Shown here piece by piece: positions 11,601 to 24,599 of a stretch of 64,000 nucleotides of DNA. The position numbers were made by a program, and so were the translations under genes. Each line of letters opens with the position of its first letter. The first letter of the stretch is position 1. The DNA comes from Eucommia ulmoides (Eukaryota; Streptophyta; Magnoliopsida; Garryales; Eucommiaceae). Location of the stretch: assembly GCA_016647705.1 (NCBI GenBank), contig CM028338.1:24873077-24937076 (forward strand). The letters are read 5' to 3'. Below the pieces are notes generated by a model. It did no database searches, was not told the DNA's origin, and worked only from the letters and a program-made list of their open reading frames with translations.

Positions 11601-12656
11601 TCAGGTGAATAGGAGCCGCAAAATTGGGATTTTGGAATGCATCATATATATGTTTTGAATATTTTTAACTATTCCGGGTCAAATTTTGACTTCGGATTAC
11701 TGGTAGAATTTCTAACTCTTTTAATATATGTATTAAATTTTCCTATTATGAGATTCACGTTATTATTATCGTTGAATTTTAACTGTTAAATTTCATGAAA
11801 TAATTATGATTATGCAAAAATTATGTGGAATGCATGCCTACGTGCTTTATTTGTTGTATTAATTAAATGCACGTATTAGAGGGGTTAGAGTTCTACTGAG
11901 CGTTGGCTCACAACCTCACAATTTTGATTGCAGAGCCGGTGAGAACGAAACTGTGCCGAGAATTATATTAGAATTTTTATTTGTAATAATTGTAGTTGAT
12001 ATTTAATACTAAAAATTTGATTTGATAAGTCGACAAATTTAATTATCACCATCACTATCAAATTTTTATCAGATTTTTATGAAATGAAATTTTTGGGTTG
12101 TTCGGTTGTACTATTAACGGTGCCGAGAATTTTAAATTGTATTTAATTTGTAATAATCAAATTTATTATTTACTATTGTAAGGATTGAATCGATAAATTG
12201 AAAAAGTATTATTATCGGCCTCATATTATTTATAATTTAATTATATGGTGAAACAAAATAATTATACATGCTATTATAATTATGATACCACACTCTGTAA
12301 TAATTATCAAATGAAATCGTGTGCAGTAAATAAACAAAAATAAGGTTGATTTGTTTTTCCTTGAAGTTCGGCAAAATTGTCGATTTGGTCATGTGGTTCT
12401 AATTGAATTATACTAATATATATTAGTGGCCTTTGAGTAATATGTATAACTCCAGTTTGGCTAGGTGTTCTTGGTAGCAGGCAATTTGGAGCCGTGGAGT
12501 GGAATTTGAAATGGAAATACTTTGAATTTCTTTTTCTTTTTTTTAATTATTATGCTTGGAGTGTAATAATTATAATACTTTGAATTAACAAAAATTAGTT
12601 GCATATTATTATTATGCATGCATGATAATATATTTGAAATGAATTTATTTGCATGT

Positions 12657-14207
12657 TGTACGTCGAGGATTTCATCGCTCGCGTAATGACTACTCGAAAG
12701 TATACGAGGTCTAATTTTAATATAGTGATTGAGAGATCGGATATCGTTCCACTGGGAACACGTGTAATTTAGTTGAATATTGTGATTGACATAATCTCAT
12801 ATTATCCCAATTTTTCAAGAATTGTTTGTATTCTATTTAATCTACTAAGATAAATTACAATTATTAGGTTAGTTCTAATTACACTAATTACTTAGGTATT
12901 GATTTCTTTCACATAAAACATATTTGATTTCATTTAGTTAGCTATAACGGTGTTTATCTATTCCAACAATCTCTGTATCTACAACTCCTCCGCTACCTCT
13001 CCCGAGTGTAAGACAAGGGATTACATGACTTCGTGTTAATGAAGAAGTCCCCCTCAACGCATTAACGACCCTAGGTCGCATGAGTCTTGAGCCAACGTCA
13101 TGGATTGCACACATTCTAACGCCCTCCCGGGTCGTTAGAACATCCCGTTGCATTTACCCTAGTCCGAATTCGGGGTTATCTCTCCCGAGTATCAAACCCC
13201 GTATTCTCGGTTTATCAATACAAGCATAATATTAAGAATAACGGTAAACACAATCGGATTTAGACAAACATCCATTAAAGAAACATTAATCCATTCAAAT
13301 TAGCATTTACATGATTTCAACAACACCTAAGTAATATTTAACTAATACTACGTAATCTTAGCCATATACCATACAAAACAAGAGTGATTCAACATCATTA
13401 GATATGGAAAAGTAATTACAAAGATAAAAACAAGAGAAATATGACCAAATCTGAGAATGGAACGATCCACTGTCGCTAATTATCAATCTGCAAATGATTC
13501 CTCTTTACCCAAATGATTAACCTCCTCCTTGATCTCTCAAAGATAGCTTAAGAACTCTATATTAGGGTTAGGGATGCCTAACAACCACTTTCAGATATGG
13601 GAAAGGGGTATATATAGGCCAAAGGTTTCAAAAAGATCTAAAAAATATATTTTTTGTCTAAACAGGGAAATTCGCCTAGGCGAAGGTTAAGTTGGTTAGA
13701 AATCTGCCTAGGCAATCGTTTATTCGCCTAGGCGGAGGGCTAAAAACTTTTATTCTGATTGATTTCCGCCTAGGCGGTAGTTTCTTCGCCTAGGCGGATG
13801 GCTGCAGTCCAACCTTCTGTCGGAATTCTGCCTAGGCGGTGGTTTCTTCACCTAGGCGGATTTCAGCATTCCAACCCTCTAACGAAATTCCGCCTAGGCA
13901 TTGGTTTCTTTCGCCTAGGCAGATTTCAGCACTCCAACCTTTTGACAGAATTCCGCTTAGGCGGTGGTTTCTTCACCTAGGCGAATTTCAGCATTCTAAA
14001 TCACCTAGGCGGATTTCAACTAGTCTTGAAACCTCAATTTTTCATCTTTTCTTTACCGATTTCCCACCGTTTCGCTCAGTTTGTCAATTGTTTACATCCC
14101 TACACCTAACTTATATAAAAACAACTAAAACGCAATTAAAATATTAATAAAACACTCGAAAACTGACAAATTCGGCTTGAAAATAGATAGGTATTTTAAA
14201 CCTATCA
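12657..14207 (-). repeat. 3' LTR of the Athila element
   Basis: It is bounded by TGTACGTCGAGG on the plus strand and AAACCTATCA at the other end. It matches 22789-24374 throughout and contains the CGCCTAGGCG array at 13670-14020. Confidence 0.92.
13670..14020 (+). repeat. CGCCTAGGCG palindrome array in the Athila 3' LTR
   Basis: About ten copies of a CGCCTAGGCG-type palindrome occur in units of about 60 bp. A typical unit reads GAATTCCGCCTAGGCGGTGG, then TTTCTTCGCCTAGGCGGATT, then a CAGCATTCCAACC spacer. Copies differ slightly from one another. Confidence 0.9.
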
Positions 14208-16634
14208 AATACCCCCAAACTTAGAATTTTGCTAGTTCTTGAGTAAAACAGCCTGACACTAAATAACACTAACTACACTAATTAGCTAATTTCTAAACTA
14301 AAAATAGATAAACATTAACAAATAAGAAGTAAACACCTGTGAGATTCAAGTTCAATCAAAGAAACCATATGGTTCTTCCCTCAACAACTCGTAATCAGAT
14401 CAAGTTAAGGAATAACACACGCCACGTGGTGTTCTAGAATTTCAACATTCAATATCAGTTAAAACCATTCTAGATCCATTTGAAATGTGTGTGTGTGTGT
14501 GTGTATGAGAACTCAGATGTATTAACTAATTAAACACCGGATTGGATTATTCAATAAATAAGGTCATGACTTAAACTTTTAAAAGATTCAGGACAGCCAT
14601 ATGCTTGACTGGGCTCAAGTATTCACTAATGTAGATTCGGATATTTACAGAGATCAATAGGGCTTGTCTTGGCTTTAGATAATGACCAAGGGTATCGTAG
14701 GAATAGAAAACAGAAATTCGTTATAATTTAACGATACCCGAGGCATAAACGCTTGTCGCTAAATCTCTCTCGTAACCCCCTAACTTTGAAAATATAACCC
14801 TGAACAAGATTAAATAACCTTATATTCACTTGTCACAACAACCGAAATTAAAAACTATATTCACATAGTTTTTTTTTTTTACACCCCCAAACTTATTCGA
14901 ATTTGTACAATTTTAGGAGCATGCATGAAGTAAAAGACTGACAAGTGAATACGCTTATACTTAACCAATAACATTTAATCTGAAACCCCGATCACTCACT
15001 TCAAGTTAGCATAAACTAAGGCTACTTGATTTCACTCAATTTTTACTTTTATCCTTAGCGACAATGGTTTTGAAAGATTTACTTGGCTAAAGTATAGAAA
15101 CAAGTTCAGAATTGAAAAGGTCATGGGCTTCGACAGGGGAACGAGGGAATAAATTTTCAGGTTAGTTTTAAAAGGTTCAAGCGATAAAAATGAAGACCTA
15201 TATCATGCCTCTGGAATTACCTTACCGATAATTTGCCTCAAGCCTCCCCCAATCAAGTTCTAGATTTCTCATTTCTGTCATGAACTTATTACTAAATAAT
15301 CGGCGTTAAATCGTTCAACTAATTATACAATGAGTCTATGCGATCGTGCGATTTAGGATCAAAATAATTTTTACCTAATCGACATGCTAAGCACACAAAA
15401 CACACATGAATGGCATTACCCCCGACCTCAATATACAATTAGAGGATAATTTTCATCATCGGGATATGGTTCAGATGAACTCAAAAACTCAACATGCACA
15501 TACAACTACATTCATTAACATATCTATTCTAATTCTAAAAACTAACATACCTATGCTAATGAGACATTACACATGCACAACAAAGAAAAAAAAATCTACA
15601 TTTAACAAAAGCTAAACATTAATACAATTATAAACAAAAAATTTGTACACAAAAATTTTTGTCCTTCATCATTCATATCACAAAAAAAAAATCATCCTTT
15701 ATATCTCAAAAAGAACAAAAAGTACGTGCTTACATGTTCACATCACAAAAAAAAAAAAATAAATAAATAAATAAAAAAAATAAAAAATCATCCTTCATAT
15801 CTTAAAAAGAACAGAAAATACATGCTTACGTGCTTAATACCCCTAAACTTGAACGAGGCAGTGTCCTCACTGCCTAGGCAGCGAACCCAATAACAGAATA
15901 GATAACTAAGTATTGAAAACTGGGTTTGGACACATACCTAGGAGGGAAGACATAATAGTCTAACCTCCTACCATTCATTGGGGAAGAGATGGTGGCTGCA
16001 GCTCATCAATCTTGAAATGCGGCACTGGCGTATAAAGCGTCATGTCAATTTCGAGATGCTCGAATAAAACCCTTTGATTTTGATCATGCTGCCTAGTGTA
16101 GTGATCCAAGAAAATCCCCATACGAGAAAAATTATTTTGAAGATGGCTCATGTCGGATCGAAGAACACGGATATCACGCGAAATCTGGTTCAGTTGGTTG
16201 TGGCGGGATATGGGTGTCGATGCCTCCGAAGGGCCTGCTTCTTCCTCGTCAGGACCCTCCTCTCCCTCAACTGCCTGCTCAACCGGGTCTAATGGTCATC
16301 CCTTCCACAATCGGTTAATCATTGAAAGATCGAGTGGATGAATAGGTGGCCAAGGGCTAGTCTCTATGAATTGAACTCCGGAACGCATAAATAAAACGGT
16401 TAGGAATGAGGAAAAAAGAAGGCCACCCTTCGTCGTTCTGGCCGCATGAAGTATCGAAGAGTAGATGTGTCAACCGATATTGATGGGGATCCCTCTATAG
16501 ATGCCATATAGTATAAAAACCCACTCCTTGGAAACATCTGAAACGTGGGAGGTAGGAAGCAGATTCCCGCAGATGAATTGATGCCATATCTTTGGGACTG
16601 GCTTCAGAAACCTTGCCTTAAATATGGCCTGACC
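14208..16634 (-). mobile_element. Athila 3' non-coding region with polypurine tract (fossil)
   Basis: The minus strand reads TAAGTTTGGGGGTATT directly before the 3' LTR, the usual Athila polypurine tract. The rest of this 2.4 kb has A-rich runs (15738-15790) and no recognisable protein. The ORFs seen on the plus strand here have no family resemblance and are judged to be chance. Confidence 0.7.
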
Positions 16635-16943
16635 CTACCATGTTTCTTTCCATTGGTCATTACCCGTAGTCAAGGCCTGGATCACAATATTCATTTGTGG
16701 TGTGGGAGCTTCAGACAAATCCCGTGAGGCTTCCGGCCCCTTCAAACCCAGCAGATCATTAAAGTGGTCTGCACTGCACAGGATTGGCAAGTTTTGAACC
16801 ATCGTATGATAGCTAGTGGACTCAGTAATATTCGCATAGAATTCTCGTACCAAGGCCAACTCTTCTGGTGGGGGTAAAGCGCAGAATTGCTCCCAACCTC
16901 GGCTTTTTATGATAGTTCTGAATTCTTCGGGGAGTTCTTCCAA
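16635..16943 (-). pseudogene. Athila post-pol ORF, putative plant transposon protein domain (fossil)
   Basis: The reading includes SRGWEQFCALPPP and LVREFYANI, a pattern widespread in plant proteins annotated as putative plant transposon protein and found downstream of pol in Athila elements, where an env-like ORF is often proposed. Its function is unknown. A related pattern occurs in the copia-like element at 30933-31178. It is not a host gene. Confidence 0.65.
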
Positions 16944-17561
16944 AGGTCCAAACCCCCATTGACAAATGCCGATGCGTTTGCTCTCATGTTTTTTTAAATG
17001 AGCTTCGGCTTGTTTTGATACGAATTTTGATGAGTCGTAATCCGTGGCAACTGAGGATTATTCTACGCGTGGCTGTTTGGATGCTCGATGCTTCACCATT
17101 TTTCCCTCAACGACATATCAAAAGATGTTGCTTGGTTTTACATCCTGGCTAGACGTTTATGAATTTCGACTTTAGCCTTCAATGAGGGAGATGTTCTCCA
17201 CAACTCGTTCTTTATCTTTGAAGTAGTACTTGATCCGCTCCCCATTGACTCGAAAAGTTCATCCGTCTTCGCCTTCCAATTCGATAGCACCGAATGGATA
17301 AATATGCTTGATCCGGAACGGTCCAGACCACTAGGACTTCAACTTTCCGGGAAAGAGTCTCAGCCTTGAATTAAACAACAGAACTTGTTGGCCCAGACTG
17401 AACTCCCTCCTGACTATCATTTTATCATGCCACATCTTCATTTTATCTTTGTATAGCTTGGCATTCTCATAAGCCTCGTGTCAGAATTCCTCCATTTCAT
17501 TCAATTGGAGGAGACGTTGCGCACCAGAAGCCTTGAGGTCAAAATTGAGTTTCTTTATCGC

Positions 17562-18545
17562 CTAGAATGCACGGTGTTCCAATTCAACGGGCAAATGACA
17601 CAATTTCTCAAACACCAATCGATACGGCGACATGCCGATCGATGTCTTAAAAGTCGTGTGGTACGCCCATAAAGCATCATCAAGCTTCACCACCCAATCC
17701 TTGCAATTTGTATAAACCGTTTTCTCCAGAATTAGTTTGATTTCTCGATTAGAAACTTCAGCTTGGCTATTTGTCCGTGGGTGGTATGGTAGCGTCACCT
17801 TATGCCTAACCTCATACTTTGCCAACAAAGCATTAAGCATTTTGTTATAAAAGTGGGTTCCCTCATTATTGATTAAGGCTCGAGGTGTCCCGAACCGTGT
17901 CATGACATTTTGTTGAAAGAACTTTAAGACCACTTTGGCATCGTTGGTAGGTGTTGCCAGGACCTCGACCCATTTATACACATAATCCACTGCTAATAAA
18001 ATATACTCCTTACTAAATGACGACAGAAATGGCCCCATGAAATCAATGCCCCACACATCAAATAACTCAAGCTCAAGAATAGACGTCAATGGCAATTCAT
18101 GTCTTCTCGATATGTTACCCACCCTTTAGCATCTATTACAAGTTTTTACAAACGCGTACGAATCTTTAAACAAAGAAGGTCAGTAAAAACCTAATTGAAA
18201 CACTTTCGATGTTGTCCGAGTTGCACCAAAGTGGCCACCACAAGGTGATGAATGGCAGTGATATAGAATACTAGCCATATCCTCCTCCGGAACACATCTC
18301 CGGATCACCTGATTAGAATACTTCTTGAAGAGAAACGGCTCCTCCCACAAATAATACTTTAAATCGAAAAGGAATTTCTTCCTTTGGGCTCTTCTCAAAT
18401 CTAGTGGTAACACATTACATGCAAGAAAGTTCACAATGTCTGCAAACCACAGAAGTGCATTTTCAACTGAGAATAGCTGTTCGTCAAGGAACACCTCCGT
18501 GATGCTAGACTCCTCACCAACGTCTTCTTGAATCAACCTTGACAA
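17562..18545 (-). pseudogene. Athila integrase region (fossil)
   Basis: The N-terminal zinc-binding words (HCHSSPCGGHFG) are followed by the catalytic core, with [12 protein letters not shown] and the typical stretch [16 protein letters not shown], then [17 protein letters not shown]. This is the standard Ty3/Gypsy integrase order. It lies directly downstream of RNase H, as expected. The region is broken. Confidence 0.9.
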
Positions 18546-18602
18546 ATGGTCGGCAACAACATTCTCACTCTCTTTTTTATCTCTTATTTTAGCATCGAAC
18601 TC

Positions 18603-19708
18603 TTATAATAAAATAATCCACCTTATCAATCTTGGCTTGGCGTCTTTCTTTGCAAACAAGTACCGAATAGTCGCGTGATCCGTGTAGACGATCACTTTTG
18701 ATCCAATGATATACGACCGGAACTTATCACAAGCAAAAACAACAGCTAGCATTTCTTTCTCCGTCGTGGTGTAATTCTCCTGGGTATCATTCAATGTCTT
18801 ACTTGCATAATAGATGGATCATAAGATCTTCTCCTTCTGTTGGCCTAATACCGCTCCTACGACATAGTCACTCACGTCGCACATAATCTCAAATGGCACC
18901 TCCCAGTCCGGAGCGACTATTATAGGAGCCGTGATCAACTTCTCCTTTATCGCCTTAAAAGCCTTTATGCAAGCCTCATTGAATTCAAATGGAGTATCCT
19001 TCTCAAGTAAGTGACATAAAGGCTTCACCGTCTTTGAGAAGTCCTTTTAAAGCGCTAGTAAAAGTCGGCATGCCTCAAGAAACTTCGAACTCCTTTCACA
19101 TTAATCGGTGGCGGAAGCTTCTTAATTGTTTCAATCTTTGCTCAGTCTACCTCAAGCCCCATGGAAGAAACTCGATGACCTAACACGATCCCCTCTTTGA
19201 CCATAAAGTGGCACTTCTCCCAATTGAGAACTAAATTCTTCTTCTCACATCGGTTAAGAACAAGCGCCAAATTGTATAAACAGTGATCAAAAGATGACCA
19301 AAAGACTGAAAAGTCATCCATGAAGATTTCCATTTTCTCTTCCACCATATTCGAAAATATTACCATCATACACCGTTGAAAAGTTGTCGGTGCATTGCAA
19401 AGGCCGAAAGGCATACGTCTATAAGCAAATGTCCCATATGGGCATGTGAAATTAGTCTTTTCTTGGTCCTCTAGTGCAATGGTTATTTGATTGTATCCTG
19501 AATAGCCATCAAGAAAGCAATAGTAATTATATCCGGCTAATCGATCGAGCATTTGGTCAATGAAAGGAAAAGGAAAATGATCCTTCCACGTCACCTTATT
19601 CAATCTTCTATAATCAATGCACACACGCCATCCCATGATGGTCCGTATGGGAATAAGATCGTTCTTATCATTCTTCACCACCGTCATACCTCCTTTCTTA
19701 GGCACCAT
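18603..19708 (-). pseudogene. Athila reverse transcriptase and RNase H (fossil)
   Basis: The RT words WRVCIDYRRLNKVTWKDHFP, FLDGYSGYNQI, MPFGLCNAPTTFQRCM and the catalytic-loop neighbourhood EIFMDDFSVF are all clear. RNase H words follow ([33 protein letters not shown]). This is strongly Ty3/Gypsy and of Athila type. The region is broken. Confidence 0.93.
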
Positions 19709-20310
19709 TTACACCGGGCTAACCCACTCGCTATCGGATATAGCATATATAATTCGTGCATTCAAGAGCTTCAACATCTCCGCTCTCACCTCTTTTTTCA
19801 TCGTCTGATTTAGACACCTTTGATGCTCAATGGAGGGTTTCAATGAATCCTCTATCAAAATCTTATGCATGCAAATCGAAGGGCTAATTCCTTTGATATC
19901 TGATATAGACCAAGCAAAAGCGGATCAATGTCGCTTCAAATTCTCAGCAACTTACACTCCTCTTATTCTGTCAAAGATGATAAAATTATAACCGGATTGG
20001 TTGAATTCTCTCCCAAAAAGATATACCGAAGATGCTCCAGTAATTGCTTGAGTATTAATCCACCGTGAGGCGGATTTGATTCCTCGGGAGAGTTTACAAC
20101 TTCTTCAATCACTACCAAATGAATAGGATCCTCTACGTCTTTAGATTGAGCATCCAAAGTCAGCACGTAGTCCACAACTTTAAGTTCCGTGGTAGAGCCG
20201 TCCTCACCAAGATCCCCCATACACAAGGAATTTTTGAGTGTATGCTCTAATGAATCCGTCTCTACATTCGCAAGAAAGAATTCCCTTACGCAAGAGTCCA
20301 CAACATCAAC

Positions 20311-21285
20311 TCAACTACATTTGGGAAGTTCATCCGAAAAACTCATTGTTTTAAAAATGTTGAACTTTATCTCTTCATCATTCACCCTTAACGTCAGATT
20401 TCCATTGTGCACATCGATTAAGGTCTTTCCCGTTGCAAGGAAATGTCTTCCTAGGATGATCAGGATTTCTCTATCTTCTTCCATTTCTAGCACAACGAAA
20501 TCCACCGAAAATATGAATTTGTCGACTTTCACCTGCATATCCTCAATAATGCCTTTAGGATATTTTAACGAACGATCCACCATTTGGAGGGAAATCATCA
20601 TCATCTTTGCACTCCCAAGCCCCAACTTCCGATAAACGGAAGAAGGCATCAAATTAATACTAGCCCCAAGATCACAAAGAGCCTTATCAAAATAAGACTT
20701 CCCGATAGTACACGGAATTGTGAAACTACTCGGATCCTTCAATTTGGCAGGCAACTTTCTTTGTAGTATTGCACTACATTCCTCCGTTAGCTTGACCATT
20801 TCGTACTCCTCCAACTTTCTTTTCTTTGTCATTATATCTTTCGAAAACTTGCCATAGTTGGGCATTTGCTCCAATGCATCTGCAAAAGGAATGTTGATGT
20901 GAATTTTCTTGAAGATTTCAAGAAATTTTCCAAATTGTGAATCCAACTTTCTCTTTAAGAATCTTTGAGGATATGGCAACGGCGTAGCTAGAATTGATGG
21001 ATTTTCAGAAAATGTTACTCGTCCCGGTATCACCCTTTCATCTCTTCTTCTCTCCTCAACTTTCTCTTGTTTATTCTCCTCATTCATATATCTCTTTTTC
21101 TCTTCATTTGGCTTCTCATTTCTTTCATCGAATTTCTCTTTAACTTCCTCCTCCACATTTGTTCTTGGTTCGTCATGTTGAAACTCATGACTTACCCCCG
21201 GCTCGTTCTCCATTGGCTTGCTCGCCTCCACTTTTCTTTCGCTTCTCAACTTAATCGCTTTACATTCTCTAGGGTTGGTTTCCAT
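20311..21285 (-). pseudogene. Athila gag C-terminal and protease region (fossil)
   Basis: A charged, lysine- and glutamate-rich stretch precedes the retropepsin-like words KALCDLGASINLMPSSVYRK and a C-terminal LGRHFLATGKTLIDVHNG. This is the form of the protease region usual in Athila polyproteins. It is the longest open stretch left in the element. Confidence 0.85.
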
Positions 21286-21315
21286 GTTGCTTGAAAACTT
21301 CCCCTTTTGTTGCTC

Positions 21316-22602
21316 TTAGATGGATCTAGCAAGCTGCGCGATTTGAGTTTCTAAATATTTCATCGTGGCATTGGTGTTTATACAAGTTGTTTCAATCGAG
21401 TCAAGCCGTGTTTCATGCTTGTTCAACCGGTAATGCTTCTCACGCATCATAGTCTGATTCTCCTTCATAAACGAACTCAATACTTCATCCAAATTTGATT
21501 TTGCATTATGCATCGGTGGTTGTTGCATTTGACGGTTGGATTGCATCGGATATCCCGGAGCTTGGTTTCCATATCCCGAAGGTGGCCACAAAGAGTTCTG
21601 GTTATTCGCATAAGAGAAGTTCTCATGGTTGTAAAGTCCAGGCTTGTAATAAGTCGGAATGTTGGTAGCGAGCCTAAAAGTATATGCTCGATTGTTCAGA
21701 AAGTGGCATTCCTCAAACTCATTATCCAATCTGGTTTGAGAACAACTAGCAACATTCTCCTCTCCATGTCTTAACAAAGTGCCTTTAGTAGACAAGGCGG
21801 CCAATTATTCTGAGAGCTTGGACACTTAGCCCGATAAAGTTGCGATATGGTCATATTCTTGAATAGGAGAGACCATTCTTCCCATGTTCCTCTCATTTGA
21901 CCATTGGTAATTATTGGCCGCCATTTCTTCCAACAATGCATTAGCTTCAGTCGGGGTTTTAGACAACAACGATCCTCCCGAAACAGCATCAACAATCGTT
22001 CTGATTTGGCCGTCCAACCCATTGTAAAAAAATTGGGTTTCAAACCAATCCTGATACCCGTGTTGAGGGCACTTTCGTAATAAATCCTTGAATCGCTCCT
22101 ACGCTTCAAATAACGGCTCAAAATCTCTTTGGCGAAACTACGCAATCTCGTCTTGGAGCTGAGAACTCTTGGAAGGCGAAAAGAACTTGGTGAAGAACCT
22201 TTGAGCAAGGTCCTCCCAAGTATTTATGCTTCCCGATTGGATAGATTGGAACCAACCCCGTGCTCTATCACGCAATGAGAAGGGAAATAACCGCAAACGG
22301 ATAACATCCTCAACAACTCCATTTATCTTCACAGTATTATATATCTCCAGAAAAGTGGCCAAATGGACATTGGGATCCTCATGAAGATTCCTGCCATATT
22401 GGTTTTGTTGAACCATGTTGATTAGGGCGGGCTTTAGATCGAAATTGTTCACCTGGATCGGTTACCTCCGGATGCCTGAATAATTATCCAGTATCAATGG
22501 TCGATAATAATCCCTAAGGACTCTTTGTGGGCACTCTAGTTTCGGAGGCTAGAATGTCTGCGGCTCTGGAAATTGTGGGACATTTTTACCTCCACCGGCC
22601 AT
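21316..22602 (-). pseudogene. Athila gag region (fossil)
   Basis: The likely start is at 22602 (MAGGGKNVPQFPEP). It is followed by the retrotransposon gag domain, with LRLFPFSLRDRARGWFQSIQ and AQRFFTKFFSPSK, then a glutamine- and asparagine-rich linker (GYGNQAPGYPMQSNRQMQQP). The order and wording match Athila gag. The region is broken. Confidence 0.88.
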
Positions 22603-22764
22603 AGTAGTAGATTGTTCTTTTTTCTTTTGACGTATTCTTTTACTACACCGCATGCACTGCTCAGTTCAAACAAATGAATTGAATGAAATTAAAAACAAAA
22701 GAATTATTGTGATTAACATTCAACTACTTGGTCATAATATCAACCCAAATTAAAAACACCGTGA

Positions 22765-22782
22765 TCCCCGGTAACGGCGCCA
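22765..22782 (-). promoter_or_regulatory. Primer-binding site of the Athila element
   Basis: The minus strand reads TGGCGCCGTTACCGGGGA, six bases inside the 5' LTR. This is the Asp-tRNA-type primer site characteristic of Athila, with one apparent difference from the usual form. Confidence 0.9.
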
Positions 22783-22788
22783 AAAACT

Positions 22789-24374
22789 TGTACGTCGAGG
22801 ATTTCATCGCTTGATTAATGACTACTTACAAGTATATGAGATCTAGTTTTAATATAGTGATCGTGAGATCAGATATCGTTCCACTTGGAACACGTGTAAT
22901 TTAGTTGAATATTGTGATTGACATAATCTCATATTATCCCGATTTTTCAAGAATTGTTTGTATTCTATTTAATCTACTAAGATAAATGACAACTATTAGG
23001 TTAGTTCTAATTACACTAATTACTTAGGTATTGATTTCTTTCACATAATACATATTTGACTTCATTTAGTTAGCTATAACGGTGTTTATCTACTCCGACA
23101 ATCTCTGTATCTACAACTCATCCACTACCTCTCCCGAGTGTAAAACGGGGGATTACACGACTTCGTGTCATTAAAGAAGTCCCTCTCAATGCCTTAACGA
23201 CCCTAGGTCGCATGAGTCTTGAGCCAACGTCATGGAATGCACACGTTCTAACGCCCTCCCGGGTCGTTAGAACGTCACGTTGCGTTTACCCTAGTCCGAA
23301 TCCGAGGTTATCTCTCCCGAGTGTCAAACTCCATATTCTCAGTTTATCAATACAAGCATAATATCAAGAATAACGGTAAACACAATCGGATTTAGACAAA
23401 CATCCATTAAAGAAACATTAATTCATTCAAACTAGCATTTACATGATTTCAACAACACCTAAGTAACATTTAACTAATACGACATAATCTTAGCCATACA
23501 CCATACAAAATAAGAGTGATTCAACATCATTAGATATGGAAAAGTAATTACAAAGATAAAAACAAGAGAAGAACAATCAAATCTGAGAATGGAATGATCC
23601 ACTATTGCTAATGATTAATCCGCAAATGATTCCTCTTTACCCAAATAATGAACCTCCTCCTTGATCTCTCAAAGATAGCTTAAGAACTCTATATTAGGGT
23701 TAGGGATGCTTAACAACAACTTTCAGATGTAGGAAAGGGGTATATATAGGCCAAAGGTTTCAAAAAGATCTAAAAAATATCTTTTTTGTCTGAACAGGGA
23801 AATTCGCTTAGGCGAAGGTTAAGTCGGTTAGAAATCTGCCTAGGTGGTGGTTTCGTCGCCTAGACGGAGGGCTAAAAACTTTCATTCTGACTGATTTTTC
23901 CCTAGGCGGTAGTTTCTTCGCCTAAGCGGATGGCTGCAGTCCAACCTTTTGACGGAATTCTACCTAGGCGGTGGTTTCTTCGCCTAGGCAGATTTCAGCA
24001 TGCCAACCTTCTGATGAAATTCCACCTAGGCGATGGTTTCTTTCTCTTAGGTGAATTTCAACACTCCAACCTTCTGACAGAATTTTGCCTAGGCAGTGGT
24101 TTCTTCGCCTAAGCGGATTTCAGCATTCCAACCTTCTGACAAAATTCCGCCTAGGCGGTGGTTTCTTCGCCTAGGTGGATTTCAGCTGGTCTTGAAACCT
24201 CAATTTTTCATCTTTTCTTTACCGATTTCCCACCATTTCGCTCAGTTTGTCAATTGTTTACGTCCCTACACCTGACTTATATAAAAATAACTAAAACGCA
24301 ATTAAAATATTAATAAAGCACTCGAAAACTGACAAATTCGGCTTGGAAATAGATAGGTATTTTTAAACCTATCA
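22789..24374 (-). repeat. 5' LTR of the Athila element
   Basis: It has the same boundaries as the 3' LTR (TGTACGTCGAGG ... AAACCTATCA on the plus strand) and includes the second CGCCTAGGCG array at 23800-24190. Confidence 0.92.
23800..24190 (+). repeat. CGCCTAGGCG palindrome array in the Athila 5' LTR
   Basis: This is the counterpart of 13670-14020, with about ten palindrome-type copies in units of about 60 bp. The number of units differs slightly between the two LTRs, which is expected of a tandem array. Confidence 0.88.
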
Positions 24375-24599
24375 CATGCAATTTCGTACTAAAATGTGGG
24401 GAAGAAAATATTATTTTCCATAAAGTTATTTATCACAAGTCATAAAAATATTTTTAATAAATGTTGATTAATATAATTATCACCGTAACTATAAAAATCT
24501 TTTGAATTTTGTGAAATAAAACATTGGTCGTTGGGTTTTAGATTTAATTCTCCAAGGGGGAGAAACCCAGTGGCGATCCTGGGAAACCGAGTCGTTACA

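Larger units (their letters stand above)
12657..24374 (-). mobile_element. Athila-type Ty3/Gypsy retrotransposon (fossil)
   Basis: On the minus strand, in order: 5' LTR (22789-24374), Asp-tRNA type primer site (22765-22782), gag, protease, RT, RNase H and integrase regions, a post-pol ORF, a polypurine tract (14208-14223), and 3' LTR (12657-14207). Total length is 11.7 kb, normal for Athila. The LTRs are similar (low to mid 90s percent by eye), so the insertion is of moderate age. The host sequence reads GCATGT on the left and CATGC on the right, a near-match target duplication. All parts are present in order, but the coding regions are broken, on the order of ten times. Confidence 0.93.
11177..24599 (+). 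mobile_element. Chromovirus-type solo LTR split by the Athila element (fossil)
   Basis: The left part (11177-12656) starts TGTAATACCCCGAAAAATT. The right part (24375-24599) ends CGAGTCGTTACA. Together they make about 1.7 kb, a normal LTR length for this group, and nothing but the Athila element lies between them. The phrase TACTGAGCGTTGGCTCAC at 11895-11912 is typical of Del/Tekay-type LTRs. The flanks TTATT (left) and CTATC (right) match at only three of five positions, so the target duplication is eroded and the insertion is older than the Athila one. Confidence 0.65.

Noticed and set aside
19553-19813. Plus-strand ORFs over the Athila pol region
   Set aside because: They are antisense shadows of the RT coding sequence.
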